This document shows positions 23,265 through 31,731 of a stretch of DNA of 45,828 nt, one piece after another. The DNA is from RPQK01 sp041946865 (lineage in GTDB: Bacteria; Acidobacteriota; UBA6911; RPQK01), in the NCBI GenBank assembly GCA_041946865.1, contig JBHGBF010000024.1, positions 1-45,828 of the forward strand, read 5' to 3'. Position numbers and translations under genes: made by a program. Under the pieces are notes generated by a model, which saw only the letters and a list, made by a program, of their open reading frames with translations, ran no database searches and had not been told where the DNA came from. Within the stretch, counting starts at the first letter, position 1. Each line of letters opens with the position of its first letter.

Positions 23265-25272
23265 AGGGAGCAGAAGTTGTTTCCCCAATCCAGAGCAAGG
23301 TTCTGACTGCCTGGATCAGATCATTTTGACCAACGTCATTGCCTGCGAGGAGCTTCGAACGGCTGCGGCGCGGACGCCACCCGTCCGGCGACGCTGCCGC
23401 GTCCCCAGTGGCGATAAGCGGCCGCCCGAAGCCCTCCGCGAGTCGAGTTGTCAACCGCCGGGAAGTGATCACGAGACCAGCCAATTGAACGAGCGCCGCC
23501 AAATCGACGACAGAGAGGGATCCAAATGCGCCGTCGCGTATCACCTGCTTTGCCGTAATGTCGCGGAGCAAGTCGGCAAGCCTGTCCGCCTTCCCATATG
23601 GAGCCGCGACCCCGTCAAGCAGCACGTGCCCCTGGCTGGGATTGATTCCCGCTTCACACATTCGGGCACGCATCCGAATTTCGACGGCCGGTGGGACGAC
23701 AAGCCCCGAACCCCGCGGCTGCGAAGGCAGTGCCACCGCACGAAGCAGCGCCAGGTAACGCTCTTCGAGATCAGGAGCTTGAGGCAACTTCCTGACCCAA
23801 TGGGTGAGAAGCGCGCCACCAAATTCCTTCGAAGCCGCAACCCGCACGGGAATGCCGGCCAGGCTGCAGATATAAGCCGCGGCATAGGGGTTCTGATCAG
23901 GCCTGGTGAATATGATTGCGGCGTCGAACGAGCCGGCGCCTAATTGCTCGACGAATCGACGAACTGCGAGCACGGCGCCCAGACGGACCAGACGGTCCGG
24001 GACGAGCAGGCGCTCAATGCCGGGGAGCAGACCTGCGGCCGGAGCGCTGTCCGGAGAGGTCCCAAGAGCCAGACCGTCCCACCTCACGCGCAGGGCCGCA
24101 ACTGACGGCGCCAGCGCGACCAGATCGGCCTCGGGTCCCTCGTGGACGAGCAATATCCGCTTGACTCGATTCCAGTTCACCGGCAAAAGGACCGGGAAAC
24201 CGCCGTCGCGCGCTTCCAGACGAAGAGGGCTTTCAGCAAGCAGGTCGAGAGCCTGCTGCAGCACCTCGGCCGCACTGGCGTGAGACACGGGCGAAGCGAA
24301 AGGATCACCGACGGCCCGGTGGCGCGCCTGATCGAGAGGAGCCCATCTTCGCGGATCTGAGCTGCTGAATACAACCACGCTCGGCGCCTCGAGAGCCACT
24401 GCCAGATGGGAGACGCCGGTGTCGTTGCTGATCAGGAGCCGGGCTTTCTTGACGAGCGCGCCTAGGGCGCCCAGGCTCGTCTTTCCGGTGAGGTCCAGGC
24501 AGGAGGCGCCCAGCTTCTCACGCAGCAGGGCTGTCTGTTCGGCTTCTTCGCTCGTCCCGGTGAGCACGATGCGGAACCCCCTCGCGGCCAGCGCCCGGCC
24601 GACCTCCAGAAAATTCCCCAGGGGCCAGCAGCGCCTCGGGTCTCTGGCGCCGGCGTGCAGGCAGACATATTGACCCGGCCGCAGCCCGCCATTCGCCGCC
24701 AGGTCGTTTGCCTCGTGGTAATCGCCATGCGTGAGAGGGAATTCGAGATTCTCTCGACTCAACGGGATTCCAAGGTGATACATCAGCTTCAGGAGACGCC
24801 GGATTTCATGCTCACCTTCCGGATAAGGGATGAATCGGGCTGGATCCGGACAGATCTGCCCGGCGGGGAAGAATCCGGCCGCCAGCCGAGGCCGCAGCGC
24901 GCGCAGGAAGCGATTGGTCACCGAACCGTCGCCGTGCAGCTGAATCGCCAGATCGAAGGAATTGCCTCGAGCCACGAAGGCCTCCATCCTGGCTGGATCA
25001 AAGCGGCGCTCCGGGAGCTGTTCAAATCCCGGAAATTCCTCAAAGCCGTCCAGGTACCGGGAAAAGCGGGGGACAAAACTCTTTGCCCAAGGTAACCCGA
25101 CAAGCGTCAACCGCGCCGCCGGCCACGCCTGCCTCATGGCCCTGAAGCACGGAACTGCGCACAAAAGATCTCCCAGTTGAAGCGCACGCAGAACCGCCAC
25201 AGTCTCCGGGAACGGATTTCCGGGATTCCTAGCACTGTTAAGAGAAGGTTCAATCAGAGAGCGCCGTTGCAT
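23194..25272 (-). CDS. Tandem double GT9 glycosyltransferase, second copy degenerate
   Basis: A 692-residue protein with two GT9 modules. The first (about 25-350) is complete: VAVLRALQLGDLLCAVPCFRAM, YVCLHAGARDPRRCWPLGNFLEVG and LLISNDTGVSHLAVALEAPSVVVF (NDTG nucleotide-sugar motif). The second (about 365-670) begins VKRILLVHEGPEADLVALAPSVAAL and keeps the general layout (FDAAIIFTRPDQNPYAAAYICSLAGIP; VLLDGVAAPYGKADRLADLL). Its pocket reads LVITSRRLTTRLAEGFGRPL instead of NDTG, so it is probably non-catalytic. One catalytic and one acceptor- or partner-binding half is a reasonable model. The gene heads the minus-strand glycan locus; the ATG at 25272 has no clear ribosome-binding site. Confidence 0.87.
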   Translation of the reverse strand: MQRRSLIEPSLNSARNPGNPFPETVAVLRALQLGDLLCAVPCFRAMRQAWPAARLTLVGLPWAKSFVPRFSRYLDGFEEFPGFEQLPERRFDPARMEAFVARGNSFDLAIQLHGDGSVTNRFLRALRPRLAAGFFPAGQICPDPARFIPYPEGEHEIRRLLKLMYHLGIPLSRENLEFPLTHGDYHEANDLAANGGLRPGQYVCLHAGARDPRRCWPLGNFLEVGRALAARGFRIVLTGTSEEAEQTALLREKLGASCLDLTGKTSLGALGALVKKARLLISNDTGVSHLAVALEAPSVVVFSSSDPRRWAPLDQARHRAVGDPFASPVSHASAAEVLQQALDLLAESPLRLEARDGGFPVLLPVNWNRVKRILLVHEGPEADLVALAPSVAALRVRWDGLALGTSPDSAPAAGLLPGIERLLVPDRLVRLGAVLAVRRFVEQLGAGSFDAAIIFTRPDQNPYAAAYICSLAGIPVRVAASKEFGGALLTHWVRKLPQAPDLEERYLALLRAVALPSQPRGSGLVVPPAVEIRMRARMCEAGINPSQGHVLLDGVAAPYGKADRLADLLRDITAKQVIRDGAFGSLSVVDLAALVQLAGLVITSRRLTTRLAEGFGRPLIATGDAAASPDGWRPRRSRSKLLAGNDVGQNDLIQAVRTLLWIGETTSAPYETKTPNSDVACPRQLPVLPGSL

Positions 25273-25609
25273 AAGCTAGCTTCGAGGGTGTCCCTTGCAG
25301 GCGGCGTGCACAGCCCTTTTTCAACAACCCTCGCTTCTGGACAGGCTCCGCCCCCCTGACTTACATGAACGGACCCGAGAGGAGCGCTACTAACTGCTCG
25401 TCGGACTAGAAAGAACCTGAGACACAAGGAGTGCAGGCGTTGGTGTTAGAACCAGAGTACCGCAAAGCAAAACGGATGTGTTATCGGTTGTAGGATTTTT
25501 CCTTACTTTTTCGACATGGTTTCCTTTGGAGTGCGAGCGGCGAGGGGCCTTGATCCTTACACGAAGCTTTGTCCCTACCAAGAGCTAGCTTCAGAGATAC
25601 GTGTAAAGA
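25273..25609. other. Intergenic gap upstream of the glycan locus
   Basis: A 337-base gap with no credible gene. It should contain the promoter of the minus-strand glycan locus, but I do not see a confident -35/-10 or -24/-12 element. The relic at 25610 ends at its right edge. Confidence 0.4.
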
Positions 25610-25870
25610 TCAGCTCTGTGCAGGCGTCATTGGCGCTCGCGTGGATGTCGTCCAGGCGGGAGGAATCGCCAGGCTGCGGATTCGTTTAAACTCGACCGGA
25701 TCGGTAATTCTGGTACCGTCCGGCCGAGTGTAGTAAAAGCCCTTCCCGGCGCACCTGCGAGAAATGCCGGGCCTCGTATCCGGCACGTACCGCAGCTTTG
25801 CCAGTCGGGCGACTGTTAAAGAATCTGCTGGAAGAGCCGCCATCTTCTGCTGCTCAGGCTTTTTTGCCAT
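25610..25870 (-). pseudogene. N-terminal fragment of DNA topoisomerase IB
   Basis: An 86-residue frame matches only the beginning of bacterial (poxvirus-like) topoisomerase IB: VARLAKLRYVPDTRPGISRR, then GKGFYYTRPDGTRITDP and RIRSLAIPPAW. A full enzyme would need about 340 residues and carries the catalytic Tyr near its end. Here homology stops at PPAW, after which the frame runs into unrelated sequence (TTSTRAPMTPAQS) and a stop. Only about 340 bases remain before the next gene. Ribosome-binding site and start (GGCAGAGAGAGATGGC) are intact, so truncation is at the 3' end. Called a degraded remnant; translation into a short peptide cannot be excluded. Confidence 0.78.
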
Positions 25871-25921
25871 CTCTCTCTGCCTTTCGTTCTACAGAAGAAT
25901 CAGGCTCTCACCGGCAGATCA

Positions 25922-25937
25922 GGGGAAAAAATACCCG
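25922..25937. promoter_or_regulatory. Enhancer-like site GGGGAAAAAATACCCG
   Basis: A relative of the GGGAA...TTCCC sites, located upstream of the topoisomerase remnant and just past the CsbD stop. No -24/-12 element lies close by in the correct orientation, so this is a weak call. Confidence 0.25.
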
Positions 25938-25939
25938 GA

Positions 25940-26161
25940 TCAGTATCTGCGGGTTGTCCCCGAGAAATAGCTGCTTTCGAATTCGCTGTACTCCCGCTCA
26001 GCACGTTCGCGCGTGTAACCGTACTTTTCCTGGAGCTTTCCTATGATCTGATCACGCTTGCCTTCCAGCCGATCGAGCTCATCATCGGTGAATTTTCCCC
26101 ATTTCTCTTTGAGCTTCCCTTTTATTTGTTTCCAGTTCCCCTGAATGATGTCTTTGTTCAT
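25940..26161 (-). CDS. CsbD-family stress protein
   Basis: A 73-residue CsbD-like protein starting at the ATG at 26161, where AGGAG lies eight bases upstream. The family pattern is complete: MNKDIIQGNWKQIKGKLKEKWGKFTDDELDRLEGKRDQIIGKLQEKYGYTRERAEREYSEF. It is strongly charged and helical, without membrane segments. CsbD homologues are induced by general stress or starvation; their biochemical role is unresolved. It is transcribed from a near-perfect sigma-54-type promoter, unlike Bacillus CsbD, which uses sigma-B. Confidence 0.93.
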   Translation of the reverse strand: MNKDIIQGNWKQIKGKLKEKWGKFTDDELDRLEGKRDQIIGKLQEKYGYTRERAEREYSEFESSYFSGTTRRY

Positions 26162-26199
26162 CCCTGGGGCTCCTTTCTTTAGTGTGCGGTTTACTTCCA

Positions 26200-26215
26200 A
26201 GCAACACCAGTGCCA
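26200..26215 (-). promoter_or_regulatory. Sigma-54-type -24/-12 promoter for csbD
   Basis: The minus strand reads TGGCACTGGTGTTGCT, matching TGGCAC-N5-TTGCW at every conserved position with GG-N10-GC. The -12 GC is 40 bases from the ATG. Confidence 0.83.
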
Positions 26216-26377
26216 CAAAGCGGCCGAAAAACGCGAGGGTCCAACACTCGCTCCACCCCTTCGCTAGCGACTTCCGGAACAGCGTGACTCGCTCGCTTTG
26301 CCTTGGCCCCTTTTCTTTGCCTTTCGGTGGACGCTATGATGCTTCTAGGGTTTTCCTCTCGCAGACCGGCAGAACCA

Positions 26378-28297
26378 ATGAAAGCAACCAAAGTCAGGCG
26401 ATGTCTTCCGATTGGTGCGGAAGTACAGCCAGCCGGCGGGGTCCATTTTCGAGTCTGGTCACCACGTCACAAGAAGCTGGAAGTCGTGATCGAAGGAGGT
26501 CCAGGCTCCAAGGCCGGGGTCAGGACCGCCTCTATTCCTCTGCAGCCGGAGGAAAGCGGCTGTTTCTCGGGACTCGTCGAAAGCGCCACTGCCGGGACGT
26601 GGTACCGGTTCAGGCTGGACGGGCGCGAGCTTTACCCGGACCCGGCCAGCCGCCGGCAGCCTCAAGGCGTCGACGGCCCATCCGAGGTGGTGGATCCGGC
26701 GAATTTCCCGTGGACCGACCGCGACTGGAAAGGAATCAGCCCGCGCGGGCAGGTTCTTTACGAGATGCACATCGGCACCTACACGCCGGAAGGCAACTGG
26801 GAGGGCGCGATAAAGCAGCTGGCCGCCCTGGCCGAGACCGGAATCACCGTTCTTGAAATCATGCCGGTCACCGAATTCGCGGGCAATTTCGGCTGGGGGT
26901 ACGACGGCGTGTTCATGTTCGCACCGACCCGGCTCTACGGCTCGAGCGACGATTTCCGGCGCTTTGTGGATCGCGCGCACAGCCTCGGTCTGGGCGTGAT
27001 TCTCGATGTCGTCTACAATCATTTCGGGCCCGTAGGCAACTGCCTTGACCAATACTCGACCGAGTATTTCACCGACCGCTACCAGACCGATTGGGGAAAA
27101 GCCATCAATTTTGACGGTGAGCATTCGAAGCCGGTGCGGCAGTTCTTTGTCAGCAATGCGGTCTACTGGATCAGCGAGTTCCACCTGGACGGGCTGCGGC
27201 TGGACGCAACGCAGAACATTTATGATTCGTCCGAGCGCCATATTCTCGCCGAGATAAGCGAAGCAGCCCGTAAGGCAGCGCCTGGCAGGAGTATTTACCT
27301 CGTCGGGGAGAACGAGCCTCAGCAGACTCGCCTGGTCCGGCCGGTGTCCAAGGGAGGTTACGGGCTCGATGCCTTGTGGAACGATGATTTTCATCATTCC
27401 GCTCGAGTCGCGATGACGGGCCGTAGCGAGGCCTACTACACAGACTATCGCGGCACTCCTCAGGAGCTGATCTCCGCGATCAGGTGGGGCTATCTCTATC
27501 AGGGACAGCACTACGTCTGGCAGGATAAACGGCGCGGCACGCCTGCCTTCGACCTTGGGGCACAGAACTTCGTCACATTTATCGAGAATCACGACCAGAT
27601 CGCCAACTCGAGTTTCGGACAGCGGGTACACGAATTGACCAGCCCGGGCCGGCATCGCGCCATGACCGCCCTGCTGCTGCTCTCACCCCCGACACCGATG
27701 CTCTTTCAGGGACAGGAATTCGGTGCTTCGCAGCCCTTCCGTTACTTCGCGGACTTTTCCGGCGAGCTGGCCAAGAGCGTGCGCGAGGGACGTGTCGAGT
27801 TCCTGAAGCAGTTTCGGAACATGCTTCCACCCGAATCCCAGGAGGCTCTGCCGGACCCCGCTGACCCGGTCGCCTTCGAAGAATGCAAGCTGGATCCGGA
27901 CGCAGAGCGCCGCCAGAACGAGCCGATATTCAAGCTGCACAAAGACCTCCTGCGAATGCGAAGGGAAGACCCGGTGTTTCAGAAGCAAGACAACTCCGGG
28001 GTCTTCGGCGCCGTGATTGGGGCCGAAGCTTTTGTGCTCCGGTTCTTCGGCGAAAATTCCGACGATCGCCTCCTGATCGTCAACCTCGATCGCGACGTGG
28101 AGCTCAAGCCTGCTCCGGAGCCCTTGCTGGCGCCCCCGCCAGACTGCGAATGGGAGCTGATCTGGTCGAGCGAGTCCCCGGAGTACGGCGGTAGCGGCGT
28201 TCTGCCATTTGACGGGCTGACAGAGGTGCGCCTCCCCGGTCGGGCTGCCATCGTCCTGAAGCCCAAGCTCACGGAGAGAGCCGGTGATGGAAGCTGA
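26378..28297 (+). CDS. treZ: Malto-oligosyltrehalose trehalohydrolase
   Basis: A 639-residue GH13 enzyme from the ATG at 26378 (MKATKVRRCLPIGAEVQP). An N-terminal CBM48-like beta domain (VHFRVWSPRHKKLEVVIEGG) is followed by the catalytic barrel. Its landmarks are LEIMPVTEFAGNFGWGYDGVFMFAP, VILDVVYNHFGPVGN, FHLDGLRLDATQNIYDSS with the nucleophile Asp, YLVGENEPQ with the acid/base Glu and FVTFIENHDQIANS with the third Asp. NHDQIAN and the PTRLYGSSDDF stretch fit TreZ. It hydrolyses the trehalosyl linkage of maltooligosyl trehalose to release trehalose in the cytoplasm. The ribosome-binding site is weak. It overlaps the following debranching gene by 11 bases. Confidence 0.93.
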   Translation: MKATKVRRCLPIGAEVQPAGGVHFRVWSPRHKKLEVVIEGGPGSKAGVRTASIPLQPEESGCFSGLVESATAGTWYRFRLDGRELYPDPASRRQPQGVDGPSEVVDPANFPWTDRDWKGISPRGQVLYEMHIGTYTPEGNWEGAIKQLAALAETGITVLEIMPVTEFAGNFGWGYDGVFMFAPTRLYGSSDDFRRFVDRAHSLGLGVILDVVYNHFGPVGNCLDQYSTEYFTDRYQTDWGKAINFDGEHSKPVRQFFVSNAVYWISEFHLDGLRLDATQNIYDSSERHILAEISEAARKAAPGRSIYLVGENEPQQTRLVRPVSKGGYGLDALWNDDFHHSARVAMTGRSEAYYTDYRGTPQELISAIRWGYLYQGQHYVWQDKRRGTPAFDLGAQNFVTFIENHDQIANSSFGQRVHELTSPGRHRAMTALLLLSPPTPMLFQGQEFGASQPFRYFADFSGELAKSVREGRVEFLKQFRNMLPPESQEALPDPADPVAFEECKLDPDAERRQNEPIFKLHKDLLRMRREDPVFQKQDNSGVFGAVIGAEAFVLRFFGENSDDRLLIVNLDRDVELKPAPEPLLAPPPDCEWELIWSSESPEYGGSGVLPFDGLTEVRLPGRAAIVLKPKLTERAGDGS

Positions 28298-30380
28298 GAT
28301 TGTGACCCCGAAGCCCTGGAATCTGACGGTCCCGTGGAGTGACAAGCAGGACGAGGCATCGAAAGGACTTCTGCTGAGCCGCGAGTGGCTTCTAACGAAT
28401 GGGACCGGAGGTTATGCATCCGGGTCTCTCTCGGGGGTGGTGACACGCCGGTATCATGGCTTATTGGTAGCCGCGCTGCCGGCTCCGCTCGGCCGGATCG
28501 TGATGCTCACGCAGGTCTCCGAGGAGATCCGCCTGCCGGGCGGAGAAATGGTCAGGCTGGCCGGCCAGGAATCGCCGGGGAATCCTCTGACCCTCGATTG
28601 GGTCAACCGGCTGGTCGAATTCCGCCTGGAATCAGGGTTGCCGGTGTGGCGCTACCAGGTAGGCGATTTCATCCTCGAAAAACGCATCCTGCTTCCCTAC
28701 CGTCAGAACACGGTTCATCTCGCTTACCAGTTGTTCGGAGGAAGCGGCGCCGCCCGTTTGAGGCTGCGGCCGTTCATGAATTTCCGTTCTCACGAGGCGC
28801 GGGTCGACCAGCCAATGAAAGGCCCGTATCAGGTCACGTCGCACGGCAACCAGATTGAGATCGAGCCTCTGGAAAAAGGCCGCCAGATGGCCGACTCCGC
28901 CGCCTGCCCACCGCTTCGCATGTACCCGGCCACCGGTCCCGGCGCCCTCGTGCTCGACGGCGGCAGCAGCCACGACATCGTCTATCGAATGGAGTTTAGT
29001 CGCGGGTACGAAACGCGGGGCCAGGTCTGGACCCCCGGATACTTCCGCTTCACACTGCAGAAAGACCAGGCCGCCACGCTCATCGCTTCCACGGAAGACT
29101 GGGAGACCATCCTCGCGCTGGATCCGGAGCAGGCGTGGGAGGCAGAAATCGAACGGCGGCGACGCCTGCTGGCGTCTGCCGCTCTACCGGCCAGGCAGGG
29201 CCCTGCCGCACAGCTGGTCCTCGCGGCTGACCAGTTCATCATCGCCCCGACGACTCGCATCGCCGACGTGGCCAGGGCACAGGCCGCGGGTGACGAGCTG
29301 CGGACCATTATCGCCGGCTACCACTGGTTCACCGACTGGGGCCGCGACACGATGATCAGCTTGGAGGGGTTGACCCTGACCACAGGAAGATCAACAGAGG
29401 CCGGGTACATTCTGCGCACGTTTGCGCAATACACCAAGGACGGGCTCATACCGAACCTCTTCCCGGAAGGCGAACGCGAAGGCCTTTACCACACCGCCGA
29501 CGCCACTTTGTGGTATTTTCATGCGCTTCATCGCTACCTCCAGTATTCGGGAGATCGAAGCACCCTCACGATCCTGCTTCCCAATCTGATCGACATTTTT
29601 CGGCATCACGTGAAGGGCACCCGGTTCGGCATTCAAGTTGACCCGCGCGACGGCCTGCTGACCCAGGGAGCAGAGGGTTACCAGCTGACCTGGATGGACG
29701 CGAAGGTCGGAGACTGGGTGGTTACTCCGCGCCGGGGTAAGGCTGTTGAAATCAATGCCCTCTGGTATAACGCGCTCAGGCTGCTCGAGACCTGGGTCAG
29801 CGAGGAGCAGGGCGACCGTCAGGCGGCTGAAATCCGCGACTACGCCGAGAAGGCCCGTGACTCGTTCAACCGGCGCTTCTGGTATGAAGAAGGACAATAC
29901 CTTTTTGACGTGGTAGACGGAGAAAACGGGGACGACGCCTCGCTCCGCCCGAATCAGCTTCTAGCCATCTCGCTCGATCACCCCGTCTTGGAACAGCCTT
30001 ACTGGGAGCCGGTTCTCGACGCGGTTACCCGGAACCTGCTGACCCCGGTCGGTCTTCGCTCGCTGGCGCCCAGAGCGCCGTATTATAAGGCCCGTTACGA
30101 TGGAGACGTGCGGGCCAGAGATGCCGCTTATCATCAGGGAACAGTCTGGGCCTGGCTGGTGGGACCCTTTATCGATGCCTGGCTCCGGCTGCATCCCACT
30201 GACCGGCGCGCGGCCTTCGGCTTCCTGCAAGGCCTGATTCCCCACCTGCAGGAAGCAGGTGTCGGAACGATCAGCGAGATCTTCGACGCCGAAGAACCTT
30301 TCACACCCCGTGGCTGCATTGCGCAAGCGTGGAGCGTCGCGGAAGTGCTGAGGTGCCTGGTTAAGACTGAGCAAGAATGA
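28287..30380 (+). CDS. Glycogen debranching enzyme (amylo-alpha-1,6-glucosidase-type)
   Basis: A 697-residue enzyme; the ATG at 28287 has GGAGAG nine bases upstream. The N-terminal domain starts with the bacterial/archaeal GDE pattern WLLTNGTGGYASGSLSGVVTRRYHGLLVAAL. The (alpha/alpha) C-terminal domain has IAGYHWFTDWGRDTMISLEGL with the catalytic Asp pair, HTADATLWYFHAL, LTWMDAKVGDWVVTPR, VEINALWYNAL and AYHQGTVWAWLVGPFIDAW. It hydrolyses alpha-1,6 branches of glycogen or limit dextrins. Overlap with treZ suggests joint expression: debranching provides linear chains that TreY (not in view) and TreZ turn into trehalose. Confidence 0.92.
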   Translation: MEAEIVTPKPWNLTVPWSDKQDEASKGLLLSREWLLTNGTGGYASGSLSGVVTRRYHGLLVAALPAPLGRIVMLTQVSEEIRLPGGEMVRLAGQESPGNPLTLDWVNRLVEFRLESGLPVWRYQVGDFILEKRILLPYRQNTVHLAYQLFGGSGAARLRLRPFMNFRSHEARVDQPMKGPYQVTSHGNQIEIEPLEKGRQMADSAACPPLRMYPATGPGALVLDGGSSHDIVYRMEFSRGYETRGQVWTPGYFRFTLQKDQAATLIASTEDWETILALDPEQAWEAEIERRRRLLASAALPARQGPAAQLVLAADQFIIAPTTRIADVARAQAAGDELRTIIAGYHWFTDWGRDTMISLEGLTLTTGRSTEAGYILRTFAQYTKDGLIPNLFPEGEREGLYHTADATLWYFHALHRYLQYSGDRSTLTILLPNLIDIFRHHVKGTRFGIQVDPRDGLLTQGAEGYQLTWMDAKVGDWVVTPRRGKAVEINALWYNALRLLETWVSEEQGDRQAAEIRDYAEKARDSFNRRFWYEEGQYLFDVVDGENGDDASLRPNQLLAISLDHPVLEQPYWEPVLDAVTRNLLTPVGLRSLAPRAPYYKARYDGDVRARDAAYHQGTVWAWLVGPFIDAWLRLHPTDRRAAFGFLQGLIPHLQEAGVGTISEIFDAEEPFTPRGCIAQAWSVAEVLRCLVKTEQE

Positions 30381-30424
30381 ACTGACTGGAGGAACCAAGG
30401 ATGGGGAGGTCTGCAAGTCCCATC

Positions 30425-30439
30425 CGGGAATTTTTCCCG
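30425..30439. promoter_or_regulatory. Candidate enhancer palindrome CGGGAATTTTTCCCG
   Basis: A palindrome except at its centre, about 100 bases upstream of the -24 element at 30541. Nearly identical to the site at 1362. Confidence 0.55.
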
Positions 30440-30540
30440 AAAGCCCCGATGCGAGGTCTACGAGCCGACGCCGGCACGCGCGGAGACTGCTTCTCCTTTA
30501 TCCCGCACTCTTCAAGGTTTGCAGACGGAAGCGAGGTGAC

Positions 30541-30556
30541 TGGCCTCGGAATTGCT
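30541..30556 (+). promoter_or_regulatory. Sigma-54-type -24/-12 promoter for the 30628 operon
   Basis: TGGCCTCGGAATTGCT, with GG-N10-GC and an intact TTGCT. The -12 GC is 73 bases upstream of the start at 30628. This promoter and those at 1308 and 38223 share TGGCCT in place of TGGCAC. Confidence 0.68.
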
Positions 30557-30627
30557 TCCTGGCCCTACATCACGATCCTGACGCGTCCCTTGATCAGGAT
30601 TCCGAGGCCTAAGAAGGAGGATGGAAT

Positions 30628-30777
30628 ATGCTTTGGACACTGTTTGTGATCCTTTTGATCCTATGGCTTTTGGGAATGGTGAGCTCTTACACTCTGGGAG
30701 GGTTCATTCATATCCTGCTGGTCGTAGCGGTGATTATCCTGCTGTTTCGACTGTTTTCCGGCCGCACCGTAGTTTAG
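30628..30777 (+). CDS. lmo0937-family membrane microprotein
   Basis: A 49-residue protein starting MLWTLFVILLILWLLGMVSS and ending FRLFSGRTVV. It has two hydrophobic helices around the conserved SYTLGGFIHILL core. This is the lmo0937/DUF5670 pattern: very short inner-membrane proteins common near stress genes, function unknown. The start is certain: AAGGAGG lies seven bases upstream of the ATG. It is the first gene after the sigma-54-type promoter, followed 79 bases later by the sll1863-like gene. A paralogue lies at 33123-33272. Confidence 0.9.
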   Translation: MLWTLFVILLILWLLGMVSSYTLGGFIHILLVVAVIILLFRLFSGRTVV

Positions 30778-30856
30778 CGGCCGCCGCGGTGCAGGTGCGG
30801 CAGCTCGCCGTGCCTGCACTACCCAGGTCACCCAAACCGGTCTTTTGGAGGTGCTC

Positions 30857-31327
30857 ATGGATCCGCGTTGTCTGCTGACGGTGATTACATGCTCAGGGCT
30901 GCTGATCTGCAGCTGTAGCATCGATGCCGTCCAGCAGAAGCAGGATTACGTCGAATATATCGAGTTCCGGCTTCGTGAGGTTTGTGGAAGGATCGACGAG
31001 CTGGAGTTCCTGCACGCCCAAAGCCGTGAATCCGGCATCAGGGAGAGTCCCGAACTGTTGCAGACATTGGACGAGCTTGATGACAAACAAGAAGTTGCCA
31101 TCAAGAAACTCAATGAGGTCAAACGGGCGGGCGCTGCAAACTGGAAAGGCATCAGGAGCTCCTTGGACGCAGCCCTGCAAGACCTGGAACGGTCTTGTGA
31201 AATCGCCACCTTTATGATGGAAGAAGCGTGGCTCGACATGCAGGAGTCACGGATAAACCGGAAACACCTGCTTGTCACCCTACCCATTGCTCAAAGGCAC
31301 GGTGACATCCCGCTGCACCGTGCCTGA
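30857..31327 (+). CDS. Helical stress lipoprotein, sll1863-like
   Basis: From the ATG at 30857 (GGAGGT five bases upstream) this is a 156-residue protein. The N-terminal signal ends in LLICSC, a lipobox-like site. Most of the rest is predicted coiled-coil: DYVEYIEFRLREVCGRIDELEFL and then ELDDKQEVAIKKLNEVKRAGAANWKGIRSSLDAALQDLE. The second segment resembles the sll1863-family pattern (Lys/Glu-rich helix with an A-W-x-G turn). The function of the family is unknown; it is frequently listed as a stress response protein. It probably shares the promoter at 30541. Confidence 0.7.
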   Translation: MDPRCLLTVITCSGLLICSCSIDAVQQKQDYVEYIEFRLREVCGRIDELEFLHAQSRESGIRESPELLQTLDELDDKQEVAIKKLNEVKRAGAANWKGIRSSLDAALQDLERSCEIATFMMEEAWLDMQESRINRKHLLVTLPIAQRHGDIPLHRA

Positions 31328-31347
31328 ATGAAAAACCCGTCTGTACC

Positions 31348-31400
31348 AACCGGTAACCGGCAACCGGTAACGGGTAACCGGTAACGGGTAACCGGTAACC
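31348..31400. repeat. CCGGTAAC(C/G) tandem-like repeat cluster
   Basis: Six or so copies of the word GGTAAC in alternating forms (CCGGTAACC, CGGGTAACC, CGGTAACGGG) fill 53 bases between convergent genes. The reverse complement resembles the clusters at 3219-3330. Confidence 0.65.
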
Positions 31401-31410
31401 AGCATATCCC

Positions 31411-31731
31411 TCAGCACAATCCCTTCAGCGCGTCTTGAAACACCAGGAAAATGACGCCCAGATAGAATAACGGTTGTTTCAGGACGACGCCGATCGTCCT
31501 CCTCTGGGGCACAAAGAGCCACTCCCAAAGGTCGGAGCCCGCCGGGGGACAGAGTAACGTATCAAGGAGAACAGAAGCTAATAAGGCCGTGCCTTCAAAT
31601 CCCAGGAAAAGGGTCACCGTTCTCACCTGTGAAGCAGCTTCGACAATAGCGACAAGTGCGGTGGCGCTGAGCGCCACAGCCGTGAAGAGCAGCGGTGTGG
31701 CCGGGTTGAATGATGTCCGTTCGTTGTTCAC
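31411..31731 (-). CDS. Small membrane protein of unknown function
   Basis: From a GTG at 31731 the frame encodes 106 residues with three hydrophobic helices: PLLFTAVALSATALVAIVEAA, VTLFLGFEGTALLASVLLDTLL and LKQPLFYLGVIFLVFQDAL. A charged stretch WEWLFVPQRRTIGVVL lies between the second and third. I do not recognise the family. The frame is open 85 codons further upstream, but that part looks non-coding, being Arg/Pro-rich with no hydrophobic pattern. There is no strong ribosome-binding site at the GTG. Clear helices make coding likely; the start is uncertain. Confidence 0.5.
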   Translation of the reverse strand: MNNERTSFNPATPLLFTAVALSATALVAIVEAASQVRTVTLFLGFEGTALLASVLLDTLLCPPAGSDLWEWLFVPQRRTIGVVLKQPLFYLGVIFLVFQDALKGLC

